Of a stretch of DNA of 64,000 nt, positions 20,360 through 31,242 are shown piece by piece (positions within the stretch are counted from its first letter, which is position 1; each line of letters begins with the position of its first letter). The stretch covers positions 62,001 through 126,000 of the forward strand of contig JAFECT010000007.1 in the NCBI GenBank assembly GCA_018241995.1. Direction: 5' to 3'. The notes below the pieces were generated by a model that did not search any database, was not told where the DNA came from, and worked only from the letters and a program-made list of their open reading frames with translations. Source of the stretch: Pseudomonadota bacterium (GTDB taxonomy: Bacteria > Pseudomonadota > Alphaproteobacteria > Caulobacterales > Caulobacteraceae). The position numbers were made by a program, and so were the translations under genes.

Positions 20360-22204
20360 ATGCTCGATCGTCGCGAACTGCTGGCCGGGGCCGGCGCAAC
20401 CGCCGCTGCGCTCGGCGTCAGCGCCGGAGCGGGGGCGGCTCACGCCCAGACCGTGTCGGAAATGGCCGACGGCCTGCTCGACCAGATGCTGAAGAAGCAG
20501 TTCGAGGACAACATCGATCGCAACCCCGAGCTCGCGACCCAGCTGGGCCTCGACAAGGGCGCGCGCGCCAAGCTGAAATCCAAGCTGGACGATCGGGGCC
20601 TGGCGGCGGCTGACAAACAGCTGGAGATCATCAACAAGCGGGTCGATGAGCTGGATACTGTCGACGGCAAGCTGCTGTCGAAGAAGGGCGCGATCAACTA
20701 CGACGTGGCCAAGTTCCGGCTGGTGACGTCGCAGGACCTCGCCAAGCGCTTCCATTGGGGCGCTGGCGGCGGGCGCGCCGCACCCTATGTCGTGAGCCAG
20801 CTGACCGGCGCCTACTATTCCGTCCCCGACTTCCTGGCCAACGCCCACAAGATCGAGGCGCGCGACGACGCGGACGCCTACCTGGCGCGACTGAAGGCGT
20901 TCGGGACGGCGCTCGACCAGGAGACTGAGCAGGTGCGCCACGACGCGGGCCTGGGCGTTGTCCCGCCCGACTTCGTCCTGGCCAAGACCATCGGTAACCT
21001 CAAGGTGCTGCGCGACGAACCCGCCGCCAAGAGCGTGCTGGTGCGCTCGCTCGCCGACCGGGCCAAGGCCAAGGGACTGGGCGACTACGAGGGCCAGGCG
21101 TCGCAGGTGTTCGCCTCGACCGTCGTTCCGGCGCTGGACCGCCAGATCTCGGCCCTGCAGGCGCTGCAGCCCAAGGCGGTGCATGACGCGGGCGTGTGGC
21201 GCCTGCCGGACGGCGACGCCTATTACAACGCGGCGATCCTCTCCAACACGACGGTCAACTTCAAGGGCGACCAGGTGCATGCGCTGGGCTTGGAGCAGGT
21301 GAAGGACCTGCAGGCCCAGATGGAGCCCCTGCTGCAGGCGCAGGGCCTGACCCAGGGCAGCATCGGCGACCGTGTCGCCAAGCTGAACGCCGACGCGCGC
21401 TACGTCTATCCGAACACCGATGAGGGCAAGGCGGAGCTGATCGCCTATCTCAACCAGGTGATCGCCGAGGTGACGCCCAAGCTGCCCAGGGCCTTCACCA
21501 CCGTCCCGACCGCCAAGCTCGAGATCAAGCGCGTGCCCGCCTACATCGAGTCCGGGGCGCCGCTCGGCTACTACAACCGCGCGCCGCTCGATGGGTCGCG
21601 GCCCGGGATCTACTACATCAACCTGAAGGACACGGCCGATTGGCCCAAGTGGGCCCTGCCGACGCTCTGCTACCACGAGGGCGTGCCGGGCCATCATTTC
21701 CAGATTTCCCTGGCCAGCCAGATCCCCGATCTGCCGATCTACCGCCGCACCGGGATATTCTCGGCCTATGTGGAGGGCTGGGCGCTCTATTCCGAGCAGC
21801 TGGCCGACGAAATGGGCATGTACGACAAGGACCCGCTGGGTCGCATCGGCATGCTGCAGGCGCTGCTGTTCCGCGCCGTGCGCCTGGTGGTCGATTCCGG
21901 CATCCACTCCAAGCGCTGGAGCCGCGAGCAAGCCATCAAGTACATGATGGACAACTGCGGCCGCACCGAAGGCGCCTCGATCAACGAGGTGGAGCGCTAT
22001 TGCGTCCAGCCCGGCCAGGCCTGCAGCTACAAGATGGGCCACATCCTGATCACCAAGCTGCGCGACAGCGTGCAGGCCAGGCTCGGAAACAAGTTCGACC
22101 TGAAGGGTTATCACGACGCGGTGCTGAACCAGGGCGCCCTGCCGCTGGCGCTGCTGGAGCGTGTGGTCAACGACTGGGCCAGCCGCAAGGCGGCCTACGG
22201 CTGA
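20360..22204 (+). CDS. DUF885 family exported metallohydrolase-like protein, copy 2
   Basis: A 614-residue paralogue of the protein at 8346-10211. It has a Tat-like leader (DRRELLAGAGATAAALG, cleavage near Ala30) and the same core: HDAGVWRLPDGDAYY, the YHEGVPGHH motif (first His about 439), EGWALYSEQLADEMGMYDKDP and the C-terminal QPGQACSYKMGH block. Zinc-dependent hydrolysis is inferred from the His/Glu motif and not established for the family. ATG 20360 follows GGGGGAAC. It occupies the position after ftsA where ftsZ is found in Caulobacter relatives. Confidence 0.88.
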   Translation: MLDRRELLAGAGATAAALGVSAGAGAAHAQTVSEMADGLLDQMLKKQFEDNIDRNPELATQLGLDKGARAKLKSKLDDRGLAAADKQLEIINKRVDELDTVDGKLLSKKGAINYDVAKFRLVTSQDLAKRFHWGAGGGRAAPYVVSQLTGAYYSVPDFLANAHKIEARDDADAYLARLKAFGTALDQETEQVRHDAGLGVVPPDFVLAKTIGNLKVLRDEPAAKSVLVRSLADRAKAKGLGDYEGQASQVFASTVVPALDRQISALQALQPKAVHDAGVWRLPDGDAYYNAAILSNTTVNFKGDQVHALGLEQVKDLQAQMEPLLQAQGLTQGSIGDRVAKLNADARYVYPNTDEGKAELIAYLNQVIAEVTPKLPRAFTTVPTAKLEIKRVPAYIESGAPLGYYNRAPLDGSRPGIYYINLKDTADWPKWALPTLCYHEGVPGHHFQISLASQIPDLPIYRRTGIFSAYVEGWALYSEQLADEMGMYDKDPLGRIGMLQALLFRAVRLVVDSGIHSKRWSREQAIKYMMDNCGRTEGASINEVERYCVQPGQACSYKMGHILITKLRDSVQARLGNKFDLKGYHDAVLNQGALPLALLERVVNDWASRKAAYG

Positions 22205-22308
22205 GACAGCGCGCCGCGGTCGCGGGTGACGACGGATCGGCGCGCGGCCCCGCGTTGAACAGGCTTCGAGGCGGACGACTGTGGGGCCGCCGGATCGGGA
22301 GAACCGCC

Positions 22309-22911
22309 ATGATGAAGTCTCTGGCCGCCAAGGCCATGATCGGCGCCGGGCTGGCGCTGGCGCTCGCCGGCGCGGCCTGTTCCAAGGGCGCGGGCGACGG
22401 GCAAGGCGCGGGTTCGGGCGCCGGCGCCGGCGCCGGCCAGGCGGCCCAGCAGGGCGGCCGCGGCCAGGGCGGCGCGCGCATGTTCGAGCGCATGGACAAG
22501 GATCACGACGGCAAGATCTCGCGCGACGAGTACATCGGTGCTCAGCGGGATCGCTTCGCGCGCCTGGACGCCAACGGCGACGGCAAGATCAGCGCCGAGG
22601 AGATGGCCGCAGCGCCGGCCTTCGGGCGTGGCGGCCGTGGCGGCGGCCAAGGCGGCGAGGGCGGTCAGGGCGCGGCCGCGCCGGCGGTCGATCCGGCTCA
22701 GGCGGCGGCGCGGCGCGTCGAGCGCATGAAGCGCATGGACACCGACGGCGACGGCTCGATCTCGGCCGCCGAATGGGAGGCCAATTCGCTGGCCCAGTTC
22801 AAGCGCCTGGACACCAACAACGACGGTTTCCTGACCGAGGAAGAGCTGCGCGCGGGCTTCCAGCGCGGCGAAGGCGGCGGCGGGGCCGCCGGCGGCGGTC
22901 GCCAGCAGTAG
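22309..22911 (+). CDS. Exported EF-hand calcium-binding protein
   Basis: A 200-residue protein with four canonical EF-hand loops: [12 protein letters not shown] (from residue about 63), [24 protein letters not shown] and [12 protein letters not shown], each with acidic residues at positions 1, 3, 5 and 12 or close substitutes. The N terminus is a hydrophobic export signal ending [11 protein letters not shown]. The Cys could be lipidated, although the lipobox is imperfect. Gly/Ala/Gln-rich linkers separate the pairs of hands. GGGAG sits 8 bases before ATG 22309. Calcium buffering or sensing in the envelope is the likely role. A terminator follows. Confidence 0.88.
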   Translation: MMKSLAAKAMIGAGLALALAGAACSKGAGDGQGAGSGAGAGAGQAAQQGGRGQGGARMFERMDKDHDGKISRDEYIGAQRDRFARLDANGDGKISAEEMAAAPAFGRGGRGGGQGGEGGQGAAAPAVDPAQAAARRVERMKRMDTDGDGSISAAEWEANSLAQFKRLDTNNDGFLTEEELRAGFQRGEGGGGAAGGGRQQ

Positions 22912-22935
22912 TCCCGTTCCTAAGGGGCGTCTTGA

Positions 22936-22974
22936 GGGCCGGGGGACGCGTTCTCCCGGCCCTTTGCTTTTTTT
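22936..22974 (+). terminator. Rho-independent terminator after the EF-hand gene
   Basis: Stem GGGCCGGG (22936-22943) pairs with CCCGGCCC (22955-22962) and is followed by TTTGCTTTTTTT. The T-run overlaps the stop codon of the convergent EAL gene. Confidence 0.85.
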
Positions 22975-24622
22975 AGGACCAATGATCGCGCGCCCCGGCG
23001 CGGCGCGCGATGGGTGCGCCGCGACGGAAATGCTCCGGCAGGGGACCCGGCTGGCCGTAGAGCCAGCCCTGGCCTTCGTCGATGCCGGCGGCCCTCAGCG
23101 CAGCCTCGGTCGTCTCGGTCTCGATCATCTCGGCCACGGTGCGCACCTTCAGCTCGCGACACAGGTCGACGATGTGGCGCACCAGGGCGTCCCCGCGTTC
23201 GGAAGCGCCCATCTCGCGCACGTAGCGGCCGTCGAGCTTGACCACGTCGACGCCAAGCTTGCGCAGATAGTCGAAGGAGGCGGCGCCGGCGCCGAAGTCG
23301 TCGAGGCACACCTCGAACCCTCGCGCACGCAGCGCCTCGATATTCGCGGCTGCGGCCTCGAGATCTTCGATCACCGCGCTCTCGGTCACTTCGAACATCA
23401 GCCGGCCCTTCAGCGCCGAGCCCGCCAAGCCGAGCACCTTGCGCGCGTAGGAGGCGCTGACGATGCTGCGCCCCGAGACGTTGACCGCCAGGATAAGGCG
23501 GCCGGAAGGGTCGGCCTGCAGGGCGCGGATGGCCTGCTCGGCCACGGCCAGGTCCAGGGTCTCGATCATGTCGAGCTCCTCGGCCAGGCGGATCATGGCG
23601 AAGGGGCTCTGGCCGGCCTGGAAGCGGACCAGCACCTCGTAGTGGCGCGGCGTTCGCGTCTTCAGGTCCACCACCGGCTGATAGGTGAGTTCGAAGCGGC
23701 GATCGGCGACCATGGCGCGGAAGGCGCCCGCGCGAGCCAGGGTGGCCTGCACCGACTGGCCGAGCGTCGCCTTGGGCGCCGCAGCCCGGCCAGGCTTGGC
23801 GGGCGCGGCGGCCGAAGATTGGGCCAGGAACTCTTCAGCCGCATGGCGGATCAGGCTCATCGCCTGGGCGCCGGGCGCGGCGGGGTCAAGCCGCTTCAGC
23901 TCGGCCTGGCTGCGCAGACGGTCGCCGGCAGCCGAAGCCAGGACGCGCGCCAGACGCCGCTCCATGACCTCGGCCTTCTCTCCGGACTGGCGCAGGACGG
24001 CGAAGCGGTCTTCGCCGAGGGCCGCGGCGGCGGAGCCGGCGAAGCTCTCGGCTCGAATGGCGCCGGTGACGCGGCGACGCAGGGCGTCGGCCTCCGCCTC
24101 GGGCCTTTCGCTGAGCAGGGCCTCCAGGCCGCAGAGCTCGATCAGGGCCAGGTCCAACTCCTGGCCGGCGGCGCGGGCGATATCCAGGATCGGGCCGGCC
24201 AGGGACTCCAGCGAGTTGAGATCGCCCAGCCCCGAGCCTGTGCGCGCGGCCGCCGCCGTGACGCCGGCCGGGTTGATGCTGAGCGCGCAGGATATGCGGT
24301 CGTTCAGCTGGGGCAGGCGGCAGAGGCTGAGCGCGGCCAGGGCGCCCTGCGCATGCGGCGGTTGGGCGTTGGCCAGGCGCACGGCGATGGGACCCTTGCG
24401 TGCGCCGCGCTCCAGGCCCTCAAGCGCCGCCTCGATCACCGGCGCGTCGTCGAGTTCGAACAGGGTGGTGCAGGAGCGGCCGATCAGGTCTTCCTCGCTC
24501 GTGCCCGCGCCGCGGCCGGCGCCGAGCATGAACACGACCTGGCCATGCGGCTCGACCTCGAACAGCAGGTCCGCGGCGGCGAAGGCGAAGCCAAGGAAAC
24601 GATGCGCGTCGGCGGCGGCCAT
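22973..24622 (-). CDS. EAL-domain protein with N-terminal PAS-like region (c-di-GMP phosphodiesterase-like)
   Basis: A 549-residue soluble protein. The N-terminal 100 residues look PAS-like ([15 protein letters not shown] ... FMLGAG). The middle region of about 180 residues is where a GGDEF domain would sit but has no GGDEF motif. The C-terminal EAL domain (about 280-540) has EVLVRF in place of [49 protein letters not shown] and GWLYGQP. The metal and catalytic acidic residues appear retained, so c-di-GMP hydrolysis is plausible. ATG 24622 lacks a strong ribosome site. The gene is convergent with the EF-hand gene. Confidence 0.85.
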   Translation of the reverse strand: MAAADAHRFLGFAFAAADLLFEVEPHGQVVFMLGAGRGAGTSEEDLIGRSCTTLFELDDAPVIEAALEGLERGARKGPIAVRLANAQPPHAQGALAALSLCRLPQLNDRISCALSINPAGVTAAAARTGSGLGDLNSLESLAGPILDIARAAGQELDLALIELCGLEALLSERPEAEADALRRRVTGAIRAESFAGSAAAALGEDRFAVLRQSGEKAEVMERRLARVLASAAGDRLRSQAELKRLDPAAPGAQAMSLIRHAAEEFLAQSSAAAPAKPGRAAAPKATLGQSVQATLARAGAFRAMVADRRFELTYQPVVDLKTRTPRHYEVLVRFQAGQSPFAMIRLAEELDMIETLDLAVAEQAIRALQADPSGRLILAVNVSGRSIVSASYARKVLGLAGSALKGRLMFEVTESAVIEDLEAAAANIEALRARGFEVCLDDFGAGAASFDYLRKLGVDVVKLDGRYVREMGASERGDALVRHIVDLCRELKVRTVAEMIETETTEAALRAAGIDEGQGWLYGQPGPLPEHFRRGAPIARRAGARDHWS

Positions 24623-24731
24623 GAGGTCCCGAACAGGATTGCACGCCCAAATAAATCGTCAGGTGTTGAAATTACGTTCCCGATCATCGTTTACGCCAGA
24701 AACGGACGTATCTCGGCGCGCGACGCGATGA

Positions 24732-24767
24732 GAACATCTTGCGAACCCGGAACAAAGCCGGTACGAC
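24732..24767 (+). promoter_or_regulatory. SOS (LexA) box and probable promoter of recA
   Basis: GAAC (24732-24735), seven bases, GAAC (24743-24746) is the alphaproteobacterial LexA recognition pattern. It overlaps a candidate -35 TTGCGA (24739-24744); with a 17-bp spacer the -10 would be TACGAC (24762-24767), about 70 bases before the recA start. The box is seen directly; promoter hexamers are weaker inference. Confidence 0.75.
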
Positions 24768-24838
24768 TTGTCCATCGGCTCGGAGGCGCCAGACGCCTTC
24801 CGGACAGGCGGCGGAATCGTGCGATAGGGGAGTCATGG

Positions 24839-25924
<1,086 letters not shown>

Positions 25925-25990
25925 GGTCCGTCGAGACGGTCCGGGCGTGACCCGCCGCCGACCCTCGCGTCTGGATCGCTGAGACGACAT

Positions 25991-26021
25991 GGGCCGCCCG
26001 GGCAACCGGGCGGCCCTCTTT
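25991..26021 (+). terminator. Rho-independent terminator after recA
   Basis: A perfect 11-bp stem (GGGCCGCCCGG at 25991-26001, CCGGGCGGCCC at 26006-26016) capped by a GCAA tetraloop, then TCTTT. It lies 67 bases after the recA stop. Confidence 0.85.
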
Positions 26022-26127
26022 CGTGCGCGCGGCGCATGCTGCACCGCGACAATGAGCTTGGACGGCCAGGGTCGGCCTCTCTATATGTCGCTGCTCCAAC
26101 GTCTTACCGCCCACGCAAGAGCATCCG

Positions 26128-28782
26128 ATGGCCAGCCTCAACGAGATCCGATCCCAGTTCCTCGGCTTTTTCGAGAAGAACGGGCACGAGGTCGTGGCCT
26201 CCGCGCCCCTGGTGCCGCAGAACGACCCGACCCTGCTCTTCGTCAACGCCGGCATGGTGCCGTTCAAGAACGTCTTCACCGGCCAGGAGACGCGGCCCTA
26301 CAAGCGCGCGGCTTCGGCGCAGAAGTGCGTGCGGGCGGGCGGCAAGCACAACGACCTGGACAACGTCGGCTACACCGCGCGCCACCACACCTTCTTCGAG
26401 ATGCTCGGCAACTTCTCGTTCGGCGACTACTTCAAGGAACAGGCGATCGAGCACGCCTGGACCCTGGTCACCAAGGAGTACGGCATCCCGGCTGATCGCC
26501 TGATGACCACCGTCTATATCGACGACGACGAGGCCTTCGAGCTCTGGAAGAAGATCGCGGGCCTGCCCGAGAGCCGCATCGCGCGGATCGCCGGCTCCGA
26601 CAATTTCTGGTCGATGGGCGACACCGGCCCCTGCGGTCCCTGCACCGAGATCTTCTTCGACCACGGCGAGCACATCCCCGGCGGCCCTCCGGGCTCTCCG
26701 GACGAGGACGGCGACCGCTGGGTCGAGATCTGGAACCTGGTGTTCATGCAGTTCGAGCAGTCCGCCGACGGCTCGCGCACGCCCCTGCCCAAGCCCTCCA
26801 TCGACACCGGCATGGGGCTGGAGCGCGTGGGCGCCGTGCTGCAGGGCGTGCACTCCAACTACGAGACCGACCTGTTCAAGACGCTTATCGCGGCGTCCGA
26901 GGAGGCCACCGGCGTCAAGGCCGAGGGCGAGCGCGCGCCCTCGCACCGGGTGATCGCCGACCACCTGCGTTCCTCCAGCTTCCTGATCGCCGACGGCGTT
27001 ACGCCCTCGAACGAGGGACGCGGCTATGTGCTGCGCCGGATCATGCGCAGGGCCATGCGCCACGCGCATCTCTTGGGCGCCGCCGAGCCCCTGATGCACC
27101 GCCTGGTCCCGACTCTGGTGGGCGAGATGGGCGAGGCCTATCCGGAGCTGAGGCGCGCCCAGCACGCCATCGCCGACACCCTGCGCCAGGAGGAGGAACG
27201 GTTCCGCACGACGCTGGGCCGCGGCATGAGCCTGCTCGACCAAGCGACCAAGGACCTCAGCGACGGCCAGGCCATCCCCGGCGAGACCGCCTTCACCCTC
27301 TACGACACCTACGGCTTCCCCCTCGACCTGACCCAGGACGAGGCGCGCCGTCGCGGCCTGAGCGTCGACGTCGACGGCTATGAGGCGGCCATGGCGCGCC
27401 AGCGCGAGATGGGCAAGGCGAATTGGAAGGGCTCGGGCCAGGCGGCGACTGCCGGGGCCTGGCTGGCGCTGCGTGAGCGCCTGGGGCCGACCCAGTTCAC
27501 CGGCTACGACCAGGTCGAGGGCCTGGGCGAGACCCTGGCGATCCTGGCCGACGGCCAGGAAGTCGATGCGGCCGAGGCCGGCCAGACCGTCGACGTGCTG
27601 TTCGACAAGACGCCCTTCTACGCCGAGAGCGGCGGCCAGGCGGGCGACACCGGCCGGCTGGAGTGGCCCGGCGGCTCGGGCGAGGTCGTCGACACCCTCA
27701 AGCACGCGGGCGACCTGCACGGCCACCGCATCGGGATCAAATCGGGCCGGCTGGCCGTGGGCGACCGGGTCCACCTGTTCGTCGACGCGGAGCGGCGGGT
27801 GCGCACGCGCGCCAACCACTCCGCCACCCACCTGCTGCACACCGCGCTGGGCCATGTGCTGGGCCCGCACGTGGCGCAGAAGGGCCAGATGGTCGACGGC
27901 GATCGCATCCGCTTCGACTTCAGCCACGGCGCCGCATTGACGCCGCAAGAGCTGGACAGGATCGAGGCCGAGGTGAACGCCGTGATCCGCCAGAACCTGC
28001 CCGCCGAGACCAAGCTGATGGCGCCCGAGGCCGCGATCGCGGAAGGCGCCATGGCCCTGTTCGGCGAGAAGTACGGCGAGGAGGTGCGCGTGCTGACGCT
28101 GGGGCGCGCCTTGGACGGCGAGGCCAAGCCCTATTCGATCGAGCTCTGCGGCGGCACTCACGTGGCGCGCACCGGCGACATCGCCCTGTTCAAGATCGTC
28201 TCGGAAGGCGGCATCGCCGCGGGCGTCAGGCGTATCGAGGCCCTGACCGGCGAGGCGGCGCGCCGCTATCTGCTGGATCAGGCGGGCGTGGCCAAGGGCC
28301 TGGCCGACCAGTTCAAGGTCACTCCCGCCGACGTGCCCGCACGGGTCGAAGCCCTAATCACGGAGCGCAAGAGCCTGGAGAAGCAGCTGGCCGACACCAA
28401 ACGGCAGCTGGCTCTGGGCGGCGGCGGCGCGGCCGGCGGCACAGCGACGGTCGAGGAGATCGGCGGCGTTAAATTCGTGGGCCGCGTCCTGGAAGGCGTC
28501 GGCGGCAAGGAGCTTCGCCCGGTGGCCGAGGACTTCCGGAAACAGGTGGGCTCGGGCGTCGTGGCGCTGGTGGGCTCCGCCGACGGCAAGGCGGCGGTGA
28601 CCGTGGTGGTGACGCCGGACCTGACCGACCGCTTCAACGCCGCCGAGCTGGCGCGTGCGGCGGTTCTGGCCATGGGCGGCCAGGGCGCCGGCGGCAAGCC
28701 GGACTTCGCCCAGGGCGGCGCGCCCGATGCGTCCAAGGCCGAGGACGGCCTGGCGGCGGTGAAGGCCGCGCTGGCCGCGTGA
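26128..28782 (+). CDS. alaS: Alanine--tRNA ligase
   Basis: Class II synthetase of 884 residues, full length. The catalytic domain carries [19 protein letters not shown] (motif 2 region) and GMGLERV (motif 3). The editing domain has the zinc ligands HSATHLLH and CGGTH. A C-Ala domain with a GGGGAAGG linker and the [16 protein letters not shown] motif ends the protein. ATG 26128 is the family start ([19 protein letters not shown]). recA-alaS adjacency is also found in Caulobacter relatives. The next gene starts inside its stop codon (GTGA). Confidence 0.97.
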   Translation: MASLNEIRSQFLGFFEKNGHEVVASAPLVPQNDPTLLFVNAGMVPFKNVFTGQETRPYKRAASAQKCVRAGGKHNDLDNVGYTARHHTFFEMLGNFSFGDYFKEQAIEHAWTLVTKEYGIPADRLMTTVYIDDDEAFELWKKIAGLPESRIARIAGSDNFWSMGDTGPCGPCTEIFFDHGEHIPGGPPGSPDEDGDRWVEIWNLVFMQFEQSADGSRTPLPKPSIDTGMGLERVGAVLQGVHSNYETDLFKTLIAASEEATGVKAEGERAPSHRVIADHLRSSSFLIADGVTPSNEGRGYVLRRIMRRAMRHAHLLGAAEPLMHRLVPTLVGEMGEAYPELRRAQHAIADTLRQEEERFRTTLGRGMSLLDQATKDLSDGQAIPGETAFTLYDTYGFPLDLTQDEARRRGLSVDVDGYEAAMARQREMGKANWKGSGQAATAGAWLALRERLGPTQFTGYDQVEGLGETLAILADGQEVDAAEAGQTVDVLFDKTPFYAESGGQAGDTGRLEWPGGSGEVVDTLKHAGDLHGHRIGIKSGRLAVGDRVHLFVDAERRVRTRANHSATHLLHTALGHVLGPHVAQKGQMVDGDRIRFDFSHGAALTPQELDRIEAEVNAVIRQNLPAETKLMAPEAAIAEGAMALFGEKYGEEVRVLTLGRALDGEAKPYSIELCGGTHVARTGDIALFKIVSEGGIAAGVRRIEALTGEAARRYLLDQAGVAKGLADQFKVTPADVPARVEALITERKSLEKQLADTKRQLALGGGGAAGGTATVEEIGGVKFVGRVLEGVGGKELRPVAEDFRKQVGSGVVALVGSADGKAAVTVVVTPDLTDRFNAAELARAAVLAMGGQGAGGKPDFAQGGAPDASKAEDGLAAVKAALAA

Positions 28783-30512
28783 GGCTCCTGGGGGCGAGCT
28801 CGGTCCTGGCCCTGACGGCCGCGGCGATGATCGCGGGCGTCCGGCCCGCTTCCGCCGCCCCCGCCTACGCCATGTGCCTGCACGACGCCGACGCCGCGGC
28901 CTGCATCGCCGCGCGCGCGGCCCAGGGCGCGCCGGTGCACGGCTGGTCGGACCGCATGGACGACCTGGTCCGCTCCGGCTCGACCGACACCGTGGCCGAC
29001 TACGCGGGCAAGGTCCGCCCGCTCGCCAACCTGGTGCGCGACGTGCACATCAGCCCGACCGGCGCCGACATCGCCCTGGTGGAGACCATCGACCCGGAGG
29101 CCGCCGCCACCCTGCGCGGCGCCGGCACGGGCGAGCAATGGCGGCAATGGTCGGAAGCCTATGGCGGCGAGACCGCCGGCCGCGCCCTGTCGCCGGACAT
29201 TCGCGCGGGCTTCGTGCTGGCGGCCGCAGCCTATCGTTCCGCCGATCCCTTCGCCGATCCGGCCGCCAAGGCCGCGCTCGACAAGAGCAAGGACGAGGCG
29301 GTCGTGCTGCAGCGGGCCATGCGTTCGGTCGCGGGCATCGCCGGCGGCGCGCGCGGCTATGGCGTGGCGCCCCCAGGAGCACGGGCGGTGCTGGCCCGCG
29401 CTTCGACGGTGGCCAAGCCTGGTGACGGCTATCTGCTGACCCTGGCGAGCTACGCGCGCTGGCTGGGCGACGATGCGGCGGCCGCGGCGGCGCTGGAGCG
29501 GCTGTCGCCCCAGCCGGGCGCGGGGCGTGACTGGCGCACGGAATCGGCGCTGTGGGCCGCGCTGGGCCGCCCCCAGGAGGCCGCGGCGGCGTTGAAAGCA
29601 GCGGCTGCGGGGCCGGACCGCGACGCGGCGGCCATCGTGGCCGGCCGCGCCTGGCTGAAGGCAGGCGACAAGGCCCAGGCGGCGGTCGAGGCCCGCATGG
29701 TGCTGGCCGACGCCGCCGACGATCCCACCGATTTCACCGCCGCGATCCGGCTGCTCGCCGACGCCGGCGCGGGCGACGAGGCCCTGACCGCCGCGCGGGC
29801 GCTGGGCGCGCGGGCCCAGGCGTCTGACGACGCCTCCAAGAGCGCGGCCTTCGCCCTGGCGTCGGAAGCCATGACGGCGGTCGGGCGCCGCGACGAGGCC
29901 TGCAACCTGGCGCGCCGCTCGCTGGGCCTGGCCGGACGCTCGGCCGCCGCCCAGAACGAGAAGTGGTCAGGCCGGTACCACGCCGATGCGCCGGTCAATG
30001 TCTGGCTGGGGCCGGATTTCTCCGACACCGGCGTATCGGTCGACGATCTGCGGCGCGCCTACCGCGACCGCGCCACCCGCGCGCTCGACCTGTGCGGCGC
30101 GGCGGGCGAGGCCCAGGCCGCGCGTGGCGGCAAGGGGGAAGCCGGGCGCTGGGACAGCCTGGTGGCCCTGCACGATCCCAACGCCTCGACGTCGGCGCGC
30201 CTGCGCGAGGCGGCCGACACGGCCGCCGCCGATCCGGCCCTGGCCCAGCGCCTGGCCGAGGCGGTGAAGCGCGAGCCGGAGCCGGACGATCCGCTCGGGC
30301 GGCTGTTGTGGCGTGACGGGGTGGCGGCGGCCCAGGCCTCGGCGGGCCAGGCGGACGCCGCGCGCGCGACCTACGCCGCGGCGGTGCGCGGCCTGGACGA
30401 GGTCGGCAACCCGGACGACCAGCGCACGGCCGCCTTCGCCATGGCGCGCGACGGCAGGCTGATGGAGCTGAGGCTATCCGGCAAGCTGACGCCGGCGAAC
30501 CGGCTGCCCTGA
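28779..30512 (+). CDS. Secreted alpha-helical repeat protein of unknown function
   Basis: A 577-residue protein I do not recognise. It begins at GTG 28779, overlapping the alaS stop by four bases. The start is supported by an immediate signal peptide ([19 protein letters not shown] ... ASA, cleavage about residue 27). After export the sequence is almost wholly alanine-rich helical hairpins reminiscent of TPR/SEL1-like solenoids (for example [20 protein letters not shown] and [22 protein letters not shown]). A few cysteines ([20 protein letters not shown]) may form disulfides. Coupling to alaS suggests co-transcription but not shared function. A periplasmic scaffold is the likeliest guess. Confidence 0.75.
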   Translation: MRLLGASSVLALTAAAMIAGVRPASAAPAYAMCLHDADAAACIAARAAQGAPVHGWSDRMDDLVRSGSTDTVADYAGKVRPLANLVRDVHISPTGADIALVETIDPEAAATLRGAGTGEQWRQWSEAYGGETAGRALSPDIRAGFVLAAAAYRSADPFADPAAKAALDKSKDEAVVLQRAMRSVAGIAGGARGYGVAPPGARAVLARASTVAKPGDGYLLTLASYARWLGDDAAAAAALERLSPQPGAGRDWRTESALWAALGRPQEAAAALKAAAAGPDRDAAAIVAGRAWLKAGDKAQAAVEARMVLADAADDPTDFTAAIRLLADAGAGDEALTAARALGARAQASDDASKSAAFALASEAMTAVGRRDEACNLARRSLGLAGRSAAAQNEKWSGRYHADAPVNVWLGPDFSDTGVSVDDLRRAYRDRATRALDLCGAAGEAQAARGGKGEAGRWDSLVALHDPNASTSARLREAADTAAADPALAQRLAEAVKREPEPDDPLGRLLWRDGVAAAQASAGQADAARATYAAAVRGLDEVGNPDDQRTAAFAMARDGRLMELRLSGKLTPANRLP

Positions 30513-30615
30513 CGGTCGGCTTTTGGCCCCTGGCGCAAGCCTCGCCGGGTCCCCAGATCAGGTCGCAGCAAGAACCGCGAGGCGCGCCTTCGCGAGCTTT
30601 GGCAGGATCGCGCTC

Positions 30616-31155
30616 ATGAGCCAGTTCGCCGTCTTCGACACCGCCATCGGCTGGTGCGGCATCGCCTGGAACGCCCGCGGCGTGATGGGTTTCCATCTGC
30701 CCGAGAGCACCGCCGAAGCCACCGCCGCGCGCCTGAGCCGGCGCTTCCCCGACGCCGAGGCCGCGCCGCCCAGCGCCGCCATCGCCGAGGTGATCGGCCG
30801 GGTGAAGGCGCTGTTGGCCGGGCAGGCGGTGGACCTGTCTGACGTGCCGGTCGACCTGGAACGCTCGCCCGCCTTCAACCGGCGTGTCTACGACATCGCC
30901 CGCACCATCCAACCGGGCGAGACCCTGACCTATGGCGAGATCGCCAGACGGCTGGGCGGCGGGCCTGAGACGGCGCGCGATGTCGGCCAGGCGCTGGGCC
31001 AGAACCCCATCGCCGTGATCGTGCCCTGCCACCGGGTGGTGGCGGCAGGCGGCAAGACCGGCGGCTTCTCGGCGCGCGGCGGGGTCAACACCAAGCTGAA
31101 GCTGCTGGCCATCGAGCAGGCGCACGCCAAGGGCGCCTTGCCGCTGTTCGACTAA
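30616..31155 (+). CDS. ogt: Methylated-DNA--protein-cysteine methyltransferase
   Basis: Suicide repair enzyme that moves the methyl group from O6-methylguanine or O4-methylthymine to its own cysteine. The 179-residue protein has an N-terminal ribonuclease-like domain and the C-terminal active-site region: QPGETLTYGEIARRLG, the helix-turn-helix ARDVGQALGQNPIAVIVPCHRVV (acceptor Cys about 138) and GKTGGFSARGGVNTKLKLLAIE. The start is ATG 30616, seven bases after AGGA; an in-frame extension upstream is not family-like. No Ada regulatory domain is fused. It stands just after the alaS unit and before cysK. Confidence 0.92.
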   Translation: MSQFAVFDTAIGWCGIAWNARGVMGFHLPESTAEATAARLSRRFPDAEAAPPSAAIAEVIGRVKALLAGQAVDLSDVPVDLERSPAFNRRVYDIARTIQPGETLTYGEIARRLGGGPETARDVGQALGQNPIAVIVPCHRVVAAGGKTGGFSARGGVNTKLKLLAIEQAHAKGALPLFD

Positions 31156-31242
31156 TCCTCAAGGGTCTTTTTAGAACACCGTTATTGCGGGCCACCCGCG
31201 AGCCGCCTATCAGCGCCTGACATCCAGCCAGGAGGCGCCCCG

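Noticed and set aside
17687..22114. A 1475-codon open frame on the reverse strand across ddl, ftsQ, ftsA and a DUF885 gene
   Set aside because: It is antisense to well-recognised genes; its length comes from extreme GC in third positions, and its translation is His/Gly/Arg/Ala-rich without domains.
22964..24838. Open frame upstream of and in frame with recA
   Set aside because: It is antisense to the EAL gene; RecA homology begins only at 24839 behind a good ribosome site.
26104..28161. A 685-codon reverse-strand frame inside alaS
   Set aside because: Antisense shadow of alaS; no recognisable domain.
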